DNA from: Casp-actino8 sp039800005
GTDB lineage: Bacteria > Actinomycetota > Acidimicrobiia > Acidimicrobiales > Ilumatobacteraceae
DNA: 64,000 bases
Direction: 5' to 3'
Assembly: GCA_039800005.1 (NCBI GenBank)
Contig: JBDLRN010000014.1
Span: forward strand, 33,552 to 97,551
In this document: positions 26,033-34,015 of the stretch, one piece after another
Layout of the letters: each line of letters starts with the position of its first letter
Position numbering within the stretch: position 1 is the stretch's first letter
Program-made: the position numbers and the translations under genes
The notes under the pieces: generated by a model
Database searches by the model: none
What the model was told of the DNA's origin: nothing
The model's input: the letters and a program-made list of their open reading frames with translations, nothing else

Positions 26033-27343
26033 ATGAGCCAACCACCCGACCTCTTCACCGCCGCCGCCGAAGAGCGATTGCGCGAACGAGCACCGTTGGC
26101 CGCCCGACTGCGTCCTCGCACCATCGACGACGTGGTCGGCCAGGAGCATCTCGTCGGGCCCGGTCGCCCGTTGCGCGTCCTGGTCGAGTCGGATCGCCTC
26201 ACCAGCACCATCTTCTGGGGTCCACCAGGAACGGGCAAGACGACCCTCGCTCTCGCCGTGGCCGGCACCACTCGACGGGCGTTCGAACAGTTGTCGGCGG
26301 TCACGGCCGGTGTGCGCGACGTCCGGGACGTCGTCGAACGGGCGCTCGAACGACGCGGTCTGCACGACCAGGGAACCATCCTCTTCCTCGACGAGATCCA
26401 CCGTTTCTCGCGATCGCAGCAGGACGCTCTGTTGCCCGCCGTCGAGAACGGCACTCTCACTCTCATCGGGGCCACCACCGAGAATCCGTATTTCGAGGTG
26501 AACGCACCCCTGCGCTCGCGCAGCACGCTCTTTCGACTCGAACCCCTCTCCGACGACGCGATCCGCCGACTGATCGAGCGAGGTGTCGACGCTCTGACCA
26601 CCCAGGTCGACGACGACGCCGTCGACCTGCTCGTCCACCGGTCGGGTGGAGACGGGCGCCGGGCACTCACCTCACTCGACGTGGCCGCGGCCCTGGCGCA
26701 CCCGGAACCGATTCGGCTCGAACACGTCGAGAGCGCCCTCGGCACCAGCGCCCTGCGCTACGGACAGGACGAGCACTACGACGTCGTCAGTGCGTTCATC
26801 AAGAGCATGCGCGGTTCCGATCCGCAGGCCACCGTGCACTACCTCGCGCGCATGCTCGAGTCGGGGGAGGACGCTCGCTTCATCGCCCGACGCATGATCG
26901 TCTTCGCGTCCGAGGATGTGGGTCTCGCCGATCCGACCGCCCTCACCGTGGCCGTCGCCGCCGCTCACGCGCTCGAACACGTGGGACTTCCGGAAGCCGA
27001 ACTCAATCTGGCCCAGGCCGCCCTCCACCTGGCCCTGGCACCCAAGAGCAATTCCGCCGCCCTGGCCATCTGGTCGGCGCGAGCCGACGTGCGCTCGGGA
27101 TCCGTGGGGGAGGTACCACCCCATCTTCGCGACGCGCACTACCAGGGGGCCGGCCAGCTGGGCCACGGAGTCGGCTACCGCTACCCCCACGATCATCCCG
27201 GCGGATGGGTCGAACAGCAGTATCTGCCCGATGTCCTGACCGGCCGCGTGTGGTTCACTCCGACCGAGCGAGACACAATGGGAGAACCGACCGGATCCCC
27301 GGAGCCCGATTCGGGGACGTCACGAACAGGAAGGGAGACGTGA
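26033..27343 (+). CDS. rarA: Replication-associated recombination protein A (RarA/MgsA)
   Basis: The ATG at 26033 follows the Nudix stop by 7 bases. The 436-residue AAA+ protein begins with RLRPRTIDDVVGQEHLVG, has Walker A GPPGTGKT (63-70), Walker B ILFLDEIHRF and GATTENPYFEVN. It ends with the family C-terminal domain (SASEDVGLAD-like IVFASEDVGLADP, PHLRDAHYQGA). RarA acts at stalled replication forks. An extra Gly/Ser/Thr tail of about 20 residues ends the protein. rarA-DUF948-DUF6167 is the streptomycete order, where alaS follows. Here alaS is replaced by glcD. Confidence 0.95.
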   Translation: MSQPPDLFTAAAEERLRERAPLAARLRPRTIDDVVGQEHLVGPGRPLRVLVESDRLTSTIFWGPPGTGKTTLALAVAGTTRRAFEQLSAVTAGVRDVRDVVERALERRGLHDQGTILFLDEIHRFSRSQQDALLPAVENGTLTLIGATTENPYFEVNAPLRSRSTLFRLEPLSDDAIRRLIERGVDALTTQVDDDAVDLLVHRSGGDGRRALTSLDVAAALAHPEPIRLEHVESALGTSALRYGQDEHYDVVSAFIKSMRGSDPQATVHYLARMLESGEDARFIARRMIVFASEDVGLADPTALTVAVAAAHALEHVGLPEAELNLAQAALHLALAPKSNSAALAIWSARADVRSGSVGEVPPHLRDAHYQGAGQLGHGVGYRYPHDHPGGWVEQQYLPDVLTGRVWFTPTERDTMGEPTGSPEPDSGTSRTGRET

Positions 27344-27798
27344 TGAGTGCGAGTGATCTGGCGATTCTCGTCGCCGTCCTGTTGTGTGTCATGGGCTTCA
27401 CGGCTCTCGTGATCGTCCTGTTCCGTCTCCTGCAATCACTCCGCGAAGTGCGTCACGAATTGGCGGTGTGGCGAGAGAGAACCGAGCCCCTGCTCGCCGA
27501 GATGCGCGAGTCGACGCTCGACGCACGCGACGCCGTCGAGGACGCGCGCCGCGATCTCGACCGATTCGATCGGGTACTGGGCTCGGCCGAGGCGATCAGT
27601 GGTGCGATGGCCGGCAGCAGTCGCGTGGCACGCACCGCACTGTCGGCACCGGTGATCAAGGTGGCGGCCATCGCCACCGGAACCTCGAGGGCCGCTCGTC
27701 GACTGACGCGACGCGAACGGCGAGCTCGTCGCGCCGCGGCGCGATCACAGTCGTCGACCGCGTCGGTCACTCCCATGCGTCGTCGGAGGTCGTCATGA
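27343..27798 (+). CDS. DUF948-like membrane protein
   Basis: The ATG shares its A with the rarA stop. The 151-residue protein has one N-terminal transmembrane helix (about 7-28), a helical segment with heptad-like spacing (SLREVRHELAVWRERTEPLL), and a strongly basic Arg-rich C-terminus (RRLTRRERRARRAAAR). Position after rarA and before a DUF6167-like gene matches the actinobacterial DUF948 protein. Function unknown. The tail could contact nucleic acid or acidic lipid. Confidence 0.75.
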   Translation: MSASDLAILVAVLLCVMGFTALVIVLFRLLQSLREVRHELAVWRERTEPLLAEMRESTLDARDAVEDARRDLDRFDRVLGSAEAISGAMAGSSRVARTALSAPVIKVAAIATGTSRAARRLTRRERRARRAAARSQSSTASVTPMRRRRSS

Positions 27799-28211
27799 TC
27801 AAACGGTTGGTCTGGTTCGTCGGCGGTGTCGTGACCGGCGTCGCCACGATGGTGTTCACCGGACGCAAGGTACGTCGTCGTGTGGAGAAGGTCGCCAACA
27901 TCACGCCCATCCGAGCGGTACGCGACGCCACCCAGTCGGTTCGGCAATCGGTCGCCGAAGTAGGTGACGCAGTCCGCGACGGCCGTGAAGCCATGCGTGC
28001 CAAGGAGAACGAGTTGTGGGCGCGGGTCGAGGGTCGCGCTCATGGACTCGACGAGGATCTCGACGACGACGATGCCGTTCTCGTCGACGGGGAGCCGATC
28101 GAGCCCGGGCGAGTGGTGGTGCTGCGTCAACTCGATCCCGGCTTCACCGACTCGTCCGACGTGCGACCCGCGCGCGCTCGCCGGACGTCGGGACGTCGCG
28201 CGCGCCGATGA
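27795..28211 (+). CDS. DUF6167-like small membrane protein
   Basis: ATG 27795 overlaps the previous stop by ATGA. The 138-residue protein has one N-terminal hydrophobic segment (about 4-22), a YtxH-like helical region (RDATQSVRQSVAEVGDAVRDGREAM), an acidic patch (DEDLDDDDA) and an Arg-rich end. The neighbourhood is the main reason for linking it to DUF6167; similarity is by overall layout. Unknown role, presumably with the DUF948 protein. It overlaps glcD by ATGA. Confidence 0.65.
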   Translation: MIKRLVWFVGGVVTGVATMVFTGRKVRRRVEKVANITPIRAVRDATQSVRQSVAEVGDAVRDGREAMRAKENELWARVEGRAHGLDEDLDDDDAVLVDGEPIEPGRVVVLRQLDPGFTDSSDVRPARARRTSGRRARR

Positions 28212-29653
28212 GTCGATCGCCCGTCGCCTCGCTCGACGAGCGCCTGGCCCACGAGATCGGCATCGAACGGGTTCGCACCGGAACCGTCGAGACCACGCTC
28301 TATTCCCACGACGCCTCGTCGATGTCGGGTTCCACTTCACTGGTGTGCTTTCCCGAGTCGACCGAACACGTGCAGTCCATCGTGAGGGCCTGCCGCGATC
28401 ACCGTCGTTCGTTCGTCGTGCGAGGTGCCGGCACCGGGCTGGCCGGGGGAGCGACCCCTCTCGACGATGCCGTCGTCGTCAGCGTCATCCGTATGAACCG
28501 AATCCTGTCGGTCGATCCGGTGAATCGACGGGCGTGGGTCGAACCAGGAGTGCTGAATCTCGACCTCACCCGAGGCGTGTCCGACCACGATCCTCTCTTC
28601 GGCCTCCATTTCGCACCCGATCCGAGCAGTCAGCAGAGTTGCACCATCGGCGGCAACGTCGGCAACAACTCGGGCGGCCCACACTGTCTGGCCGAAGGGG
28701 TCACGACCAGTCACGTGCTCGGTGTCGAAGTCGTCCTCACCGACGGCACGGTCGTGATGCTGGGCGGCGACGAATCCGACCACGCCGGACTCGACCTGCG
28801 CGGAGCCATGGTCGGGAGCGAAGGAATGTTCGGCGTCGTCACCAAGATCTGCGTGCGATTGACGCAGAATCCGCCGTGTGTCGAGACGATGCTCTTCGAC
28901 TACGTCGATGTCGCCGACGGTGCGGCCACGGTGAGTGCCGTGATCGCCGCCGGAATGGTGCCGGCCGCCCTCGAAATGATGGATCGTCTGTGCATCCGAG
29001 CCGTCGAGGACTACGTGCAGGCCGGTCTCCCGACCGATGCCGGAGCGGTTCTGCTCGTCGAGGTCACCGGATCGCGCCACCAGGTCGCCCACGACACCGA
29101 GCGCATCATCGAGATCGCCCGCTCGCATCGTTGTCGAACCGTACGACGGGCGGAATCCGAAGCCGAGCGAGCACTGCTGTGGAAGGGACGCAAGACGGCC
29201 TTCGGCGCCGTGGCACGTATCAAGCCCAACTACTACCTGCACGACACGGTGGTGCCCCGTCGACGCCTGCCCGAGGTTCTCGAGCAGATCTATCGCATCG
29301 TGGCCGATCACGACCTGCTCGTCCTCAACGTCTTTCACGCCGGTGACGGCAACCTTCACCCGCTCATCGTGTTCGACAAGCGCGAACCCGGAGTGATGGA
29401 TCGGGTCCACGCGGCCGGAGAACTCATCGTGCGCGCCAGTGTGGCGGCCGGCGGCGTGCTGTCAGGCGAACACGGGATCGGACTCGAGAAGCGCGACTAC
29501 ATGCCGCTCATGTTCGACGACGACGATCTGGCCGCCCAGGCCGCCTTGCGCCGCGCCTTCGATCCACTCGACCTCGCCAATCCGCACAAGGTGTTGCCCA
29601 GTCCGAGCTCGTGTGGCGATGCCGCCCACGTGACCGACGGGATGTGGATCTGA
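28208..29653 (+). CDS. glcD: FAD-linked oxidase, glycolate oxidase subunit GlcD-like
   Basis: The ATG at 28208 overlaps the preceding stop. The 481-residue VAO/PCMH flavoprotein has the FAD pyrophosphate segment RGAGTGLAGGATP, SCTIGGNVGNNSGGPH, and the GlcD-type C-terminal domain with NVFHAGDGNLHP and GGVLSGEHGIGLEKRDYM. Such subunits oxidise glycolate (or D-lactate) to the 2-oxoacid. glcE follows with a one-base overlap. glcF lies about 1.8 kb downstream beyond a divergent gene, so a GlcDEF complex is likely. Confidence 0.88.
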   Translation: MSRSPVASLDERLAHEIGIERVRTGTVETTLYSHDASSMSGSTSLVCFPESTEHVQSIVRACRDHRRSFVVRGAGTGLAGGATPLDDAVVVSVIRMNRILSVDPVNRRAWVEPGVLNLDLTRGVSDHDPLFGLHFAPDPSSQQSCTIGGNVGNNSGGPHCLAEGVTTSHVLGVEVVLTDGTVVMLGGDESDHAGLDLRGAMVGSEGMFGVVTKICVRLTQNPPCVETMLFDYVDVADGAATVSAVIAAGMVPAALEMMDRLCIRAVEDYVQAGLPTDAGAVLLVEVTGSRHQVAHDTERIIEIARSHRCRTVRRAESEAERALLWKGRKTAFGAVARIKPNYYLHDTVVPRRRLPEVLEQIYRIVADHDLLVLNVFHAGDGNLHPLIVFDKREPGVMDRVHAAGELIVRASVAAGGVLSGEHGIGLEKRDYMPLMFDDDDLAAQAALRRAFDPLDLANPHKVLPSPSSCGDAAHVTDGMWI

Positions 29654-30585
29654 TGGCCGAGATTCCAGCGCGTCTACGACCCATGGTCGACGAGGTTCGT
29701 GGAGCGGTGGAGAGCGACCGCACCGTCGCCGTGCAGGGTCGTTCGACCGGACGGCTGCTCGCTCACGAGATCACCGGACGGGTCCCCGACGTCACCGTGC
29801 GTGCTCCGGGAGGAGTGATCGACTTCCAGCCCGACGAGATGATCGTGCGTTGCGGGGCCGGGACCGACCTCGACGACCTGCGGGCCGTCCTGGCCGAGCG
29901 AGGTCAGCGAGTCGACCTTCCCGGTTCGGGGACGGTGGGAGGAGCGGTCGCCCGTGGTTGGTCCGACGTGCATCGACTCGGGCGCGGACCCGTGCGCGAC
30001 GCCGTCCTCGAGGCACTCGTGGTCGATCACCGTGGTCGTCTCGTTCGTGCCGGTGGTCCGACCGTGAAGAACGTGACCGGCTTCGATCTGGTCCGCGTCA
30101 TGGTGGGCGCACTCGGAACACTCGGGTTCTTCGGCGAGTTCGTCCTGCGCACCCGACCCCGACCGCTGGACGCACGTTGGTTCGTGATCGACGACGTCGA
30201 CCGACGGCGAGTCGACGAACTGCAACGGCGTCTCTTTCGACCGTCGAGTTTGTTGTGGGACGGTTCCCGTCTCTGGGTGCACCTCGAAGGTCATCCACTC
30301 GACATCGACGAGGCCACCACATCGCTCGGAGCCCGACCGAGCGACCTTCCCGCGCTGCCGTCGTATCGCTGGTCGATGACGCCGAACGATGCACTCGAGG
30401 CCGTCGTCGCGTCACACGGCGTCGCCGAAGTCGGGGTGGGTGTGGTCCATCGAGACCGACCGGATCCGTCCCGACCGATTCCTGCGGTCGACGTCCATCG
30501 CCGACTCGACGCCGAGTTCAACCCGCGACACCTTCTGAACCCGCACATCGTGCGATTCGGAGACCGGGCCGCGTCACACGCGTGA
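29653..30585 (+). CDS. glcE: FAD-binding protein, glycolate oxidase subunit GlcE-like
   Basis: The ATG shares a base with the glcD stop. The 310-residue protein carries a short PCMH FAD-binding domain (VQGRSTGRLL, LPGSGTVGGAVARGW, GGPTVKNVTGFDL, the last typical of GlcE) and a brief C-terminal domain ending NPRHLLNPH. It is shorter than GlcD and probably works as its partner with the iron-sulfur subunit GlcF. It closes the operon that starts at hisS. Confidence 0.83.
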   Translation: MAEIPARLRPMVDEVRGAVESDRTVAVQGRSTGRLLAHEITGRVPDVTVRAPGGVIDFQPDEMIVRCGAGTDLDDLRAVLAERGQRVDLPGSGTVGGAVARGWSDVHRLGRGPVRDAVLEALVVDHRGRLVRAGGPTVKNVTGFDLVRVMVGALGTLGFFGEFVLRTRPRPLDARWFVIDDVDRRRVDELQRRLFRPSSLLWDGSRLWVHLEGHPLDIDEATTSLGARPSDLPALPSYRWSMTPNDALEAVVASHGVAEVGVGVVHRDRPDPSRPIPAVDVHRRLDAEFNPRHLLNPHIVRFGDRAASHA

Positions 30586-30623
30586 TCCGCACCGATCCTG
30601 CCCGAGCGTCACCTGGGCGGGCG

Positions 30624-31379
30624 TCACGGAGCGAGGGCCGACCACTCGGCCGACACCCGTTCGTCGCCGATCACGTCGAGTTCGGGATCGACGCGTCCCC
30701 ACACCGCCAGGAGCAGAGCCCGCGCCGGACCTCGCCAGGCAACGGCACCCTTGGCGTGCTCACGAGTCACCACCAGCGAATCGCCCTCGGGAACGACCAG
30801 CCACTCACCGGGTCCGTCGGTGCAGTGCAAGTGGAGCGATCCGCTCGGGACGGTGCCACCGGTGCGCGCCAGCGAGAAGGGAATCATCACGTCGAAGTAC
30901 TCGTCGACACCGTCGACGCACACGTCGCGATCCACGGCGAACGATCGTCCGAGGGCACGAGCCGCGTCGGCGAGATGCACCGCCGTCTCGTGCACCATGC
31001 GACGCCGATAGAAAGCGGCGTTCTGGTCCGACGACCAGGTCCACAGCGGTGTCTTCGGCGAGACCGAACGCAACGACTCGACGACCCGTGACGCTCGTTC
31101 GGCGAACCACTCACGTGTTCCGTGGTCGTCGAGGACGGGATCGAGGAACGCCTCCGGACCCGGCTTCACCCGCTCGGTCGCTCGCTGGTCGACCACGGCG
31201 CTGACCGCACCGTAGACCCGGCCGAGATGGGCGAGCAGATCCCGCAGCGTCCAACCCGGACAATCGGGCACGTCGATCGCCAGATCGGTGTCGACGAGAG
31301 ACACCAGATCACCGATCAGCGTCGACAGCCGATCCACCGGATCGGTGAGAGTTTCGTTGCTGTCGCCATCGTTCGCCAT
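30624..31379 (-). CDS. Maleylpyruvate isomerase-like, mycothiol-type (DinB-like) protein
   Basis: The ATG at 31379 has TACACT six bases upstream. The 251-residue protein starts with a DinB-like four-helix region including DVPDCPGWTLRDLLAHLGRV, whose His is a usual metal ligand, and RRMVHETAVHLADA with a second His. A C-terminal SCP2/MDMPI-C-like region follows. This is the TIGR03083-type family, some members of which are mycothiol-dependent isomerases; most have unknown substrates. Divergent from glcF. Confidence 0.8.
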   Translation of the reverse strand: MANDGDSNETLTDPVDRLSTLIGDLVSLVDTDLAIDVPDCPGWTLRDLLAHLGRVYGAVSAVVDQRATERVKPGPEAFLDPVLDDHGTREWFAERASRVVESLRSVSPKTPLWTWSSDQNAAFYRRRMVHETAVHLADAARALGRSFAVDRDVCVDGVDEYFDVMIPFSLARTGGTVPSGSLHLHCTDGPGEWLVVPEGDSLVVTREHAKGAVAWRGPARALLLAVWGRVDPELDVIGDERVSAEWSALAP

Positions 31380-31385
31380 GTGCGG

Positions 31386-31391
31386 AGTGTA
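31386..31391 (-). promoter_or_regulatory. -10 element TACACT, maleylpyruvate isomerase-like gene
   Basis: TACACT on the minus strand is 6 bases before the ATG at 31379. 45 bases separate it from the divergent glcF -10. Confidence 0.55.
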
Positions 31392-31436
31392 GGAGGTCGT
31401 CGGGTACGAGGGGTCCGTCGCCGGGCGCGACGGGGC

Positions 31437-31442
31437 TACGGT
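31437..31442 (+). promoter_or_regulatory. -10 element TACGGT, glcF
   Basis: TACGGT is followed by 6 bases and GTG 31449. Predicted leaderless start. Confidence 0.6.
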
Positions 31443-31448
31443 GGAGTC

Positions 31449-32654
31449 GTGCCGTACCTCGACGTGAGCGACGACGCCCTCGCCAGTTGTGTGGGATGCG
31501 GACTGTGCCTGCCTCACTGCCCGACCTTTCGCGTCACCGGCGACGAGGCGCTGTCGCCGCGTGGTCGGATCGAGATCATGCGGGCCCTGCACGTCGATCG
31601 ACTCGATTTCGACGACGAAGTCCGGCAAGCTCTGGACACGTGCGTGCAATGTCGCGGCTGCGAGCCGGCCTGTCCGAGCGGCGTCCCCTACGGCGAACTG
31701 ATCGAGGCCACCCAGCGCGCTCGACACGAACGACTCGGCCCACCGGCGTGGTGGTTACGACTCGGACTGACGACGTTGACACACCGCCGTCTACTCGGCC
31801 TCGGCACCCGAGTCGTGGGATCGCTCCAGCGGGTGCGACTGGCTCCGCGTCGATTCGGACGACTGCCCGTGCGGATCGGTGCGCGGATCAGTTCGTCGTC
31901 GACCTCTCCCGAGGTGTGGATCCTCACCGGTTGCGTGATGGACGTCTGGTTCCGTCCGGTGCATCGAGCCCTGACCGAGACACTCGATCTCCTCGGCATC
32001 TCCTACGGAGTGCCTACGACCGGTCACTGCTGTGGCGCACTCCATGCGCACTCCGGGTGGCGTCACGAAGCGATTCGACGAGCCCAGCACACGATGTCGC
32101 TCTTTCCCGGCGATCGGCCGATCCTCGTCGACTCGGCCGGTTGCGGCGCGGCCATGAAGGAGTACGGACATCTCGTCGACACCGACGAAGCGCGTCGATT
32201 CTCCGCACGGGTGGTCGACGTCCACGAGTGGCTGGCACCGCGACTGAACGATCTCCTCACCGAGTCCTCGTTCACGGCGAGCGAGGATCGTCGACGAGTC
32301 GTGCTGCAGGACCCTTGCCACCTGCGCCACGTCCAACGAAGCCACCAACACGTCCGAACGTGTCTGTCACCCTTCGTCGACATCGTCGAACTCGAGGACG
32401 ACGGAGTGTGCTGCGGAGCCGGGGGCGCCTACTCGTTGCTGCAACCCGATCTGGCCGGTCGCATTCGCGATCGCAAACTCGACGCCATCCGCCGGGTCGA
32501 CCCGTGCGAGTCCCTGCCCATCGCCTCGGCCAACCCGGGTTGCGCACAACACTTGGCGGCGACCGGGCGAACCGTCGTTCACCCGATCGAGATCGTGGCC
32601 GCATCGCTCCGACGCAGTGCCCCACGACCAACCAGCCGAACGGAGAGATCATGA
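31449..32654 (+). CDS. glcF: Iron-sulfur oxidoreductase, glycolate oxidase subunit GlcF-like
   Basis: The GTG at 31449 is fixed by the TACGGT box 6 bases upstream. The 401-residue protein has two ferredoxin-type clusters (Cys14, 17, 20, 24 and Cys65, 68, 71, 75) and two CCG domains (GHCCGALHAH and GVCCGAGGAYS) that bind a further Fe-S cluster in related proteins. It should pass electrons from GlcDE toward the quinone pool. It has its own promoter, although glcDE lies in the neighbouring operon. Confidence 0.88.
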   Translation: MPYLDVSDDALASCVGCGLCLPHCPTFRVTGDEALSPRGRIEIMRALHVDRLDFDDEVRQALDTCVQCRGCEPACPSGVPYGELIEATQRARHERLGPPAWWLRLGLTTLTHRRLLGLGTRVVGSLQRVRLAPRRFGRLPVRIGARISSSSTSPEVWILTGCVMDVWFRPVHRALTETLDLLGISYGVPTTGHCCGALHAHSGWRHEAIRRAQHTMSLFPGDRPILVDSAGCGAAMKEYGHLVDTDEARRFSARVVDVHEWLAPRLNDLLTESSFTASEDRRRVVLQDPCHLRHVQRSHQHVRTCLSPFVDIVELEDDGVCCGAGGAYSLLQPDLAGRIRDRKLDAIRRVDPCESLPIASANPGCAQHLAATGRTVVHPIEIVAASLRRSAPRPTSRTERS

Positions 32655-32875
32655 CCGACCATCGGGACCGCTTGCTCGAGATCGCCCGCGACATCGATTC
32701 CCTCGCCGCATCCCTCGACGAGATCTCCTTCGACGTCCTCCGAGAGGCGCGCCGAGACACCCGCGGCGGCGACGGACGTCGTCCCGATCTGGACCGGACG
32801 ATCACACAGGCCCGGCGCGCCCTCGAAAAAGCCAGTCGACTTCTGTCGGGGTCCGACGCCCGCGACGAGGATTGA
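32651..32875 (+). CDS. Small hypothetical helical protein
   Basis: The ATG overlaps the glcF stop by ATGA. The 74-residue product is highly charged and helical (LLEIARDIDSLAASLDEISF; a second helix ITQARRALEKASRLL) with no cysteines or membrane segment. It looks like a short coiled coil. The coupling to glcF and the good codon pattern argue that it is real. No family recognised. Confidence 0.65.
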   Translation: MTDHRDRLLEIARDIDSLAASLDEISFDVLREARRDTRGGDGRRPDLDRTITQARRALEKASRLLSGSDARDED

Positions 32876-32904
32876 ACTTCAGTCGGCCCCGTCGGCCACC
32901 AATT

Positions 32905-34011
32905 TCAGCCGGCCCAACCAGCCGACTTGTCGCGCAGAGCAGCGAGAAGTTCGTCGAAACTGGCCACGAACGAGTCGAGGCCCTCACGTTCGAGTTTGTC
33001 GGCCACCGCCGCCACGTCGACGCCCACCTCGGCCAGGCCACTCCACACCTCGCGAGCATCCGACCCGACCTCGTCGACCGTGCGTCGCGGCGTTCCGTGA
33101 TCGGTGAAGGCGAGGAGGGTCGCATCGGGAAGCGTGTTGACCGTGTCGGGACCGATCAGCGAATCGACGTAGAGCGTGTCGGGATAGGCCGGATTCTTGG
33201 TGCTGGTCGACGCCCAGAGTGGACGCTGCACCGCGGCCCCTGCGGACGCCAAGGCCGACCAGCGCTCACTCGTGAACACGCGACGGAAGTCGGCGTACGC
33301 CAATCGCGCCTGCGCCACCGCCGCTCGGCCGCGCAAGGCGAGCGCGTCGGAGGTGCCGATCGTCTCGAGTCGAGCGTCGATCTCGGTGTCGACCCGACTC
33401 ACGAAGAACGACGCCACACTGGCCACTCCGGCGATCTCGCCGCCGGCCGCCATCCGGTCCTCCAGACCCGAGACGTATGCCTCCATCACGTCGCGGTAGC
33501 GCTCGAGACCGAAGATCAAGGTGACGTTCACGTTGACCCCGGCGGCGATGGCGGCCCGAATGGCCGGCAGACCGGCGCGGGTGGCGGGAATCTTCACCAT
33601 CAGATTGGGACGGTCGACTCGCGACCACAGGTCGAGGGCAGCGGCTGCGGTGCCGGCGGTGTCGTTGGCGAGGTGGGGATCGACTTCGACGCTCACGAAC
33701 CCGTCGCCTCCCGAACTCTCGTCGTACACGGGCGCGAAGACGTCGAGCGCGCCGACGATGTCGGCGAGCACCATCTCCCAGAAGCACTCGCTGATCGAAC
33801 ATCCGGCCGCGAGAAGTCGGCGGAACTGCTCGTCGTACGCGACCGATCCCTGAATGGCCTTCTGGAAGATGGTCGGATTGGACGTGAGTCCCCGAACTCC
33901 GGAATCGCGAACACGCGCGAGCTCACCCGACGTGAGGAGGTCGCGCTTCAAGTTGTCGAGCCACGGACTCTGTCCGCACTCGGCATGAAGTCGCCGCAGT
34001 CGATCGCTCAT
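32905..34011 (-). CDS. tal: Transaldolase
   Basis: The ATG at 34011 begins 4 bases after the tkt stop. The 368-residue length is that of the long actinobacterial transaldolase. GLTSNPTIFQKA, the Schiff-base Lys140 in NLMVKIPAT, and NVTLIFGLERY are visible. It moves dihydroxyacetone units between sedoheptulose 7-phosphate and glyceraldehyde 3-phosphate in the non-oxidative pentose phosphate pathway. It is co-transcribed with tkt. The zwf and opcA genes that often follow in actinobacteria are absent. Confidence 0.96.
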   Translation of the reverse strand: MSDRLRRLHAECGQSPWLDNLKRDLLTSGELARVRDSGVRGLTSNPTIFQKAIQGSVAYDEQFRRLLAAGCSISECFWEMVLADIVGALDVFAPVYDESSGGDGFVSVEVDPHLANDTAGTAAAALDLWSRVDRPNLMVKIPATRAGLPAIRAAIAAGVNVNVTLIFGLERYRDVMEAYVSGLEDRMAAGGEIAGVASVASFFVSRVDTEIDARLETIGTSDALALRGRAAVAQARLAYADFRRVFTSERWSALASAGAAVQRPLWASTSTKNPAYPDTLYVDSLIGPDTVNTLPDATLLAFTDHGTPRRTVDEVGSDAREVWSGLAEVGVDVAAVADKLEREGLDSFVASFDELLAALRDKSAGWAG

Positions 34012-34015
34012 CGAT

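Noticed and set aside
19812..26638. Very long open reading frames on the minus strand opposite rel, hisS and aspS (about 1000 codons each)
   Set aside because: They lie antisense to well-conserved genes, have no recognisable domains and are expected from third-position GC bias in a high-GC genome.
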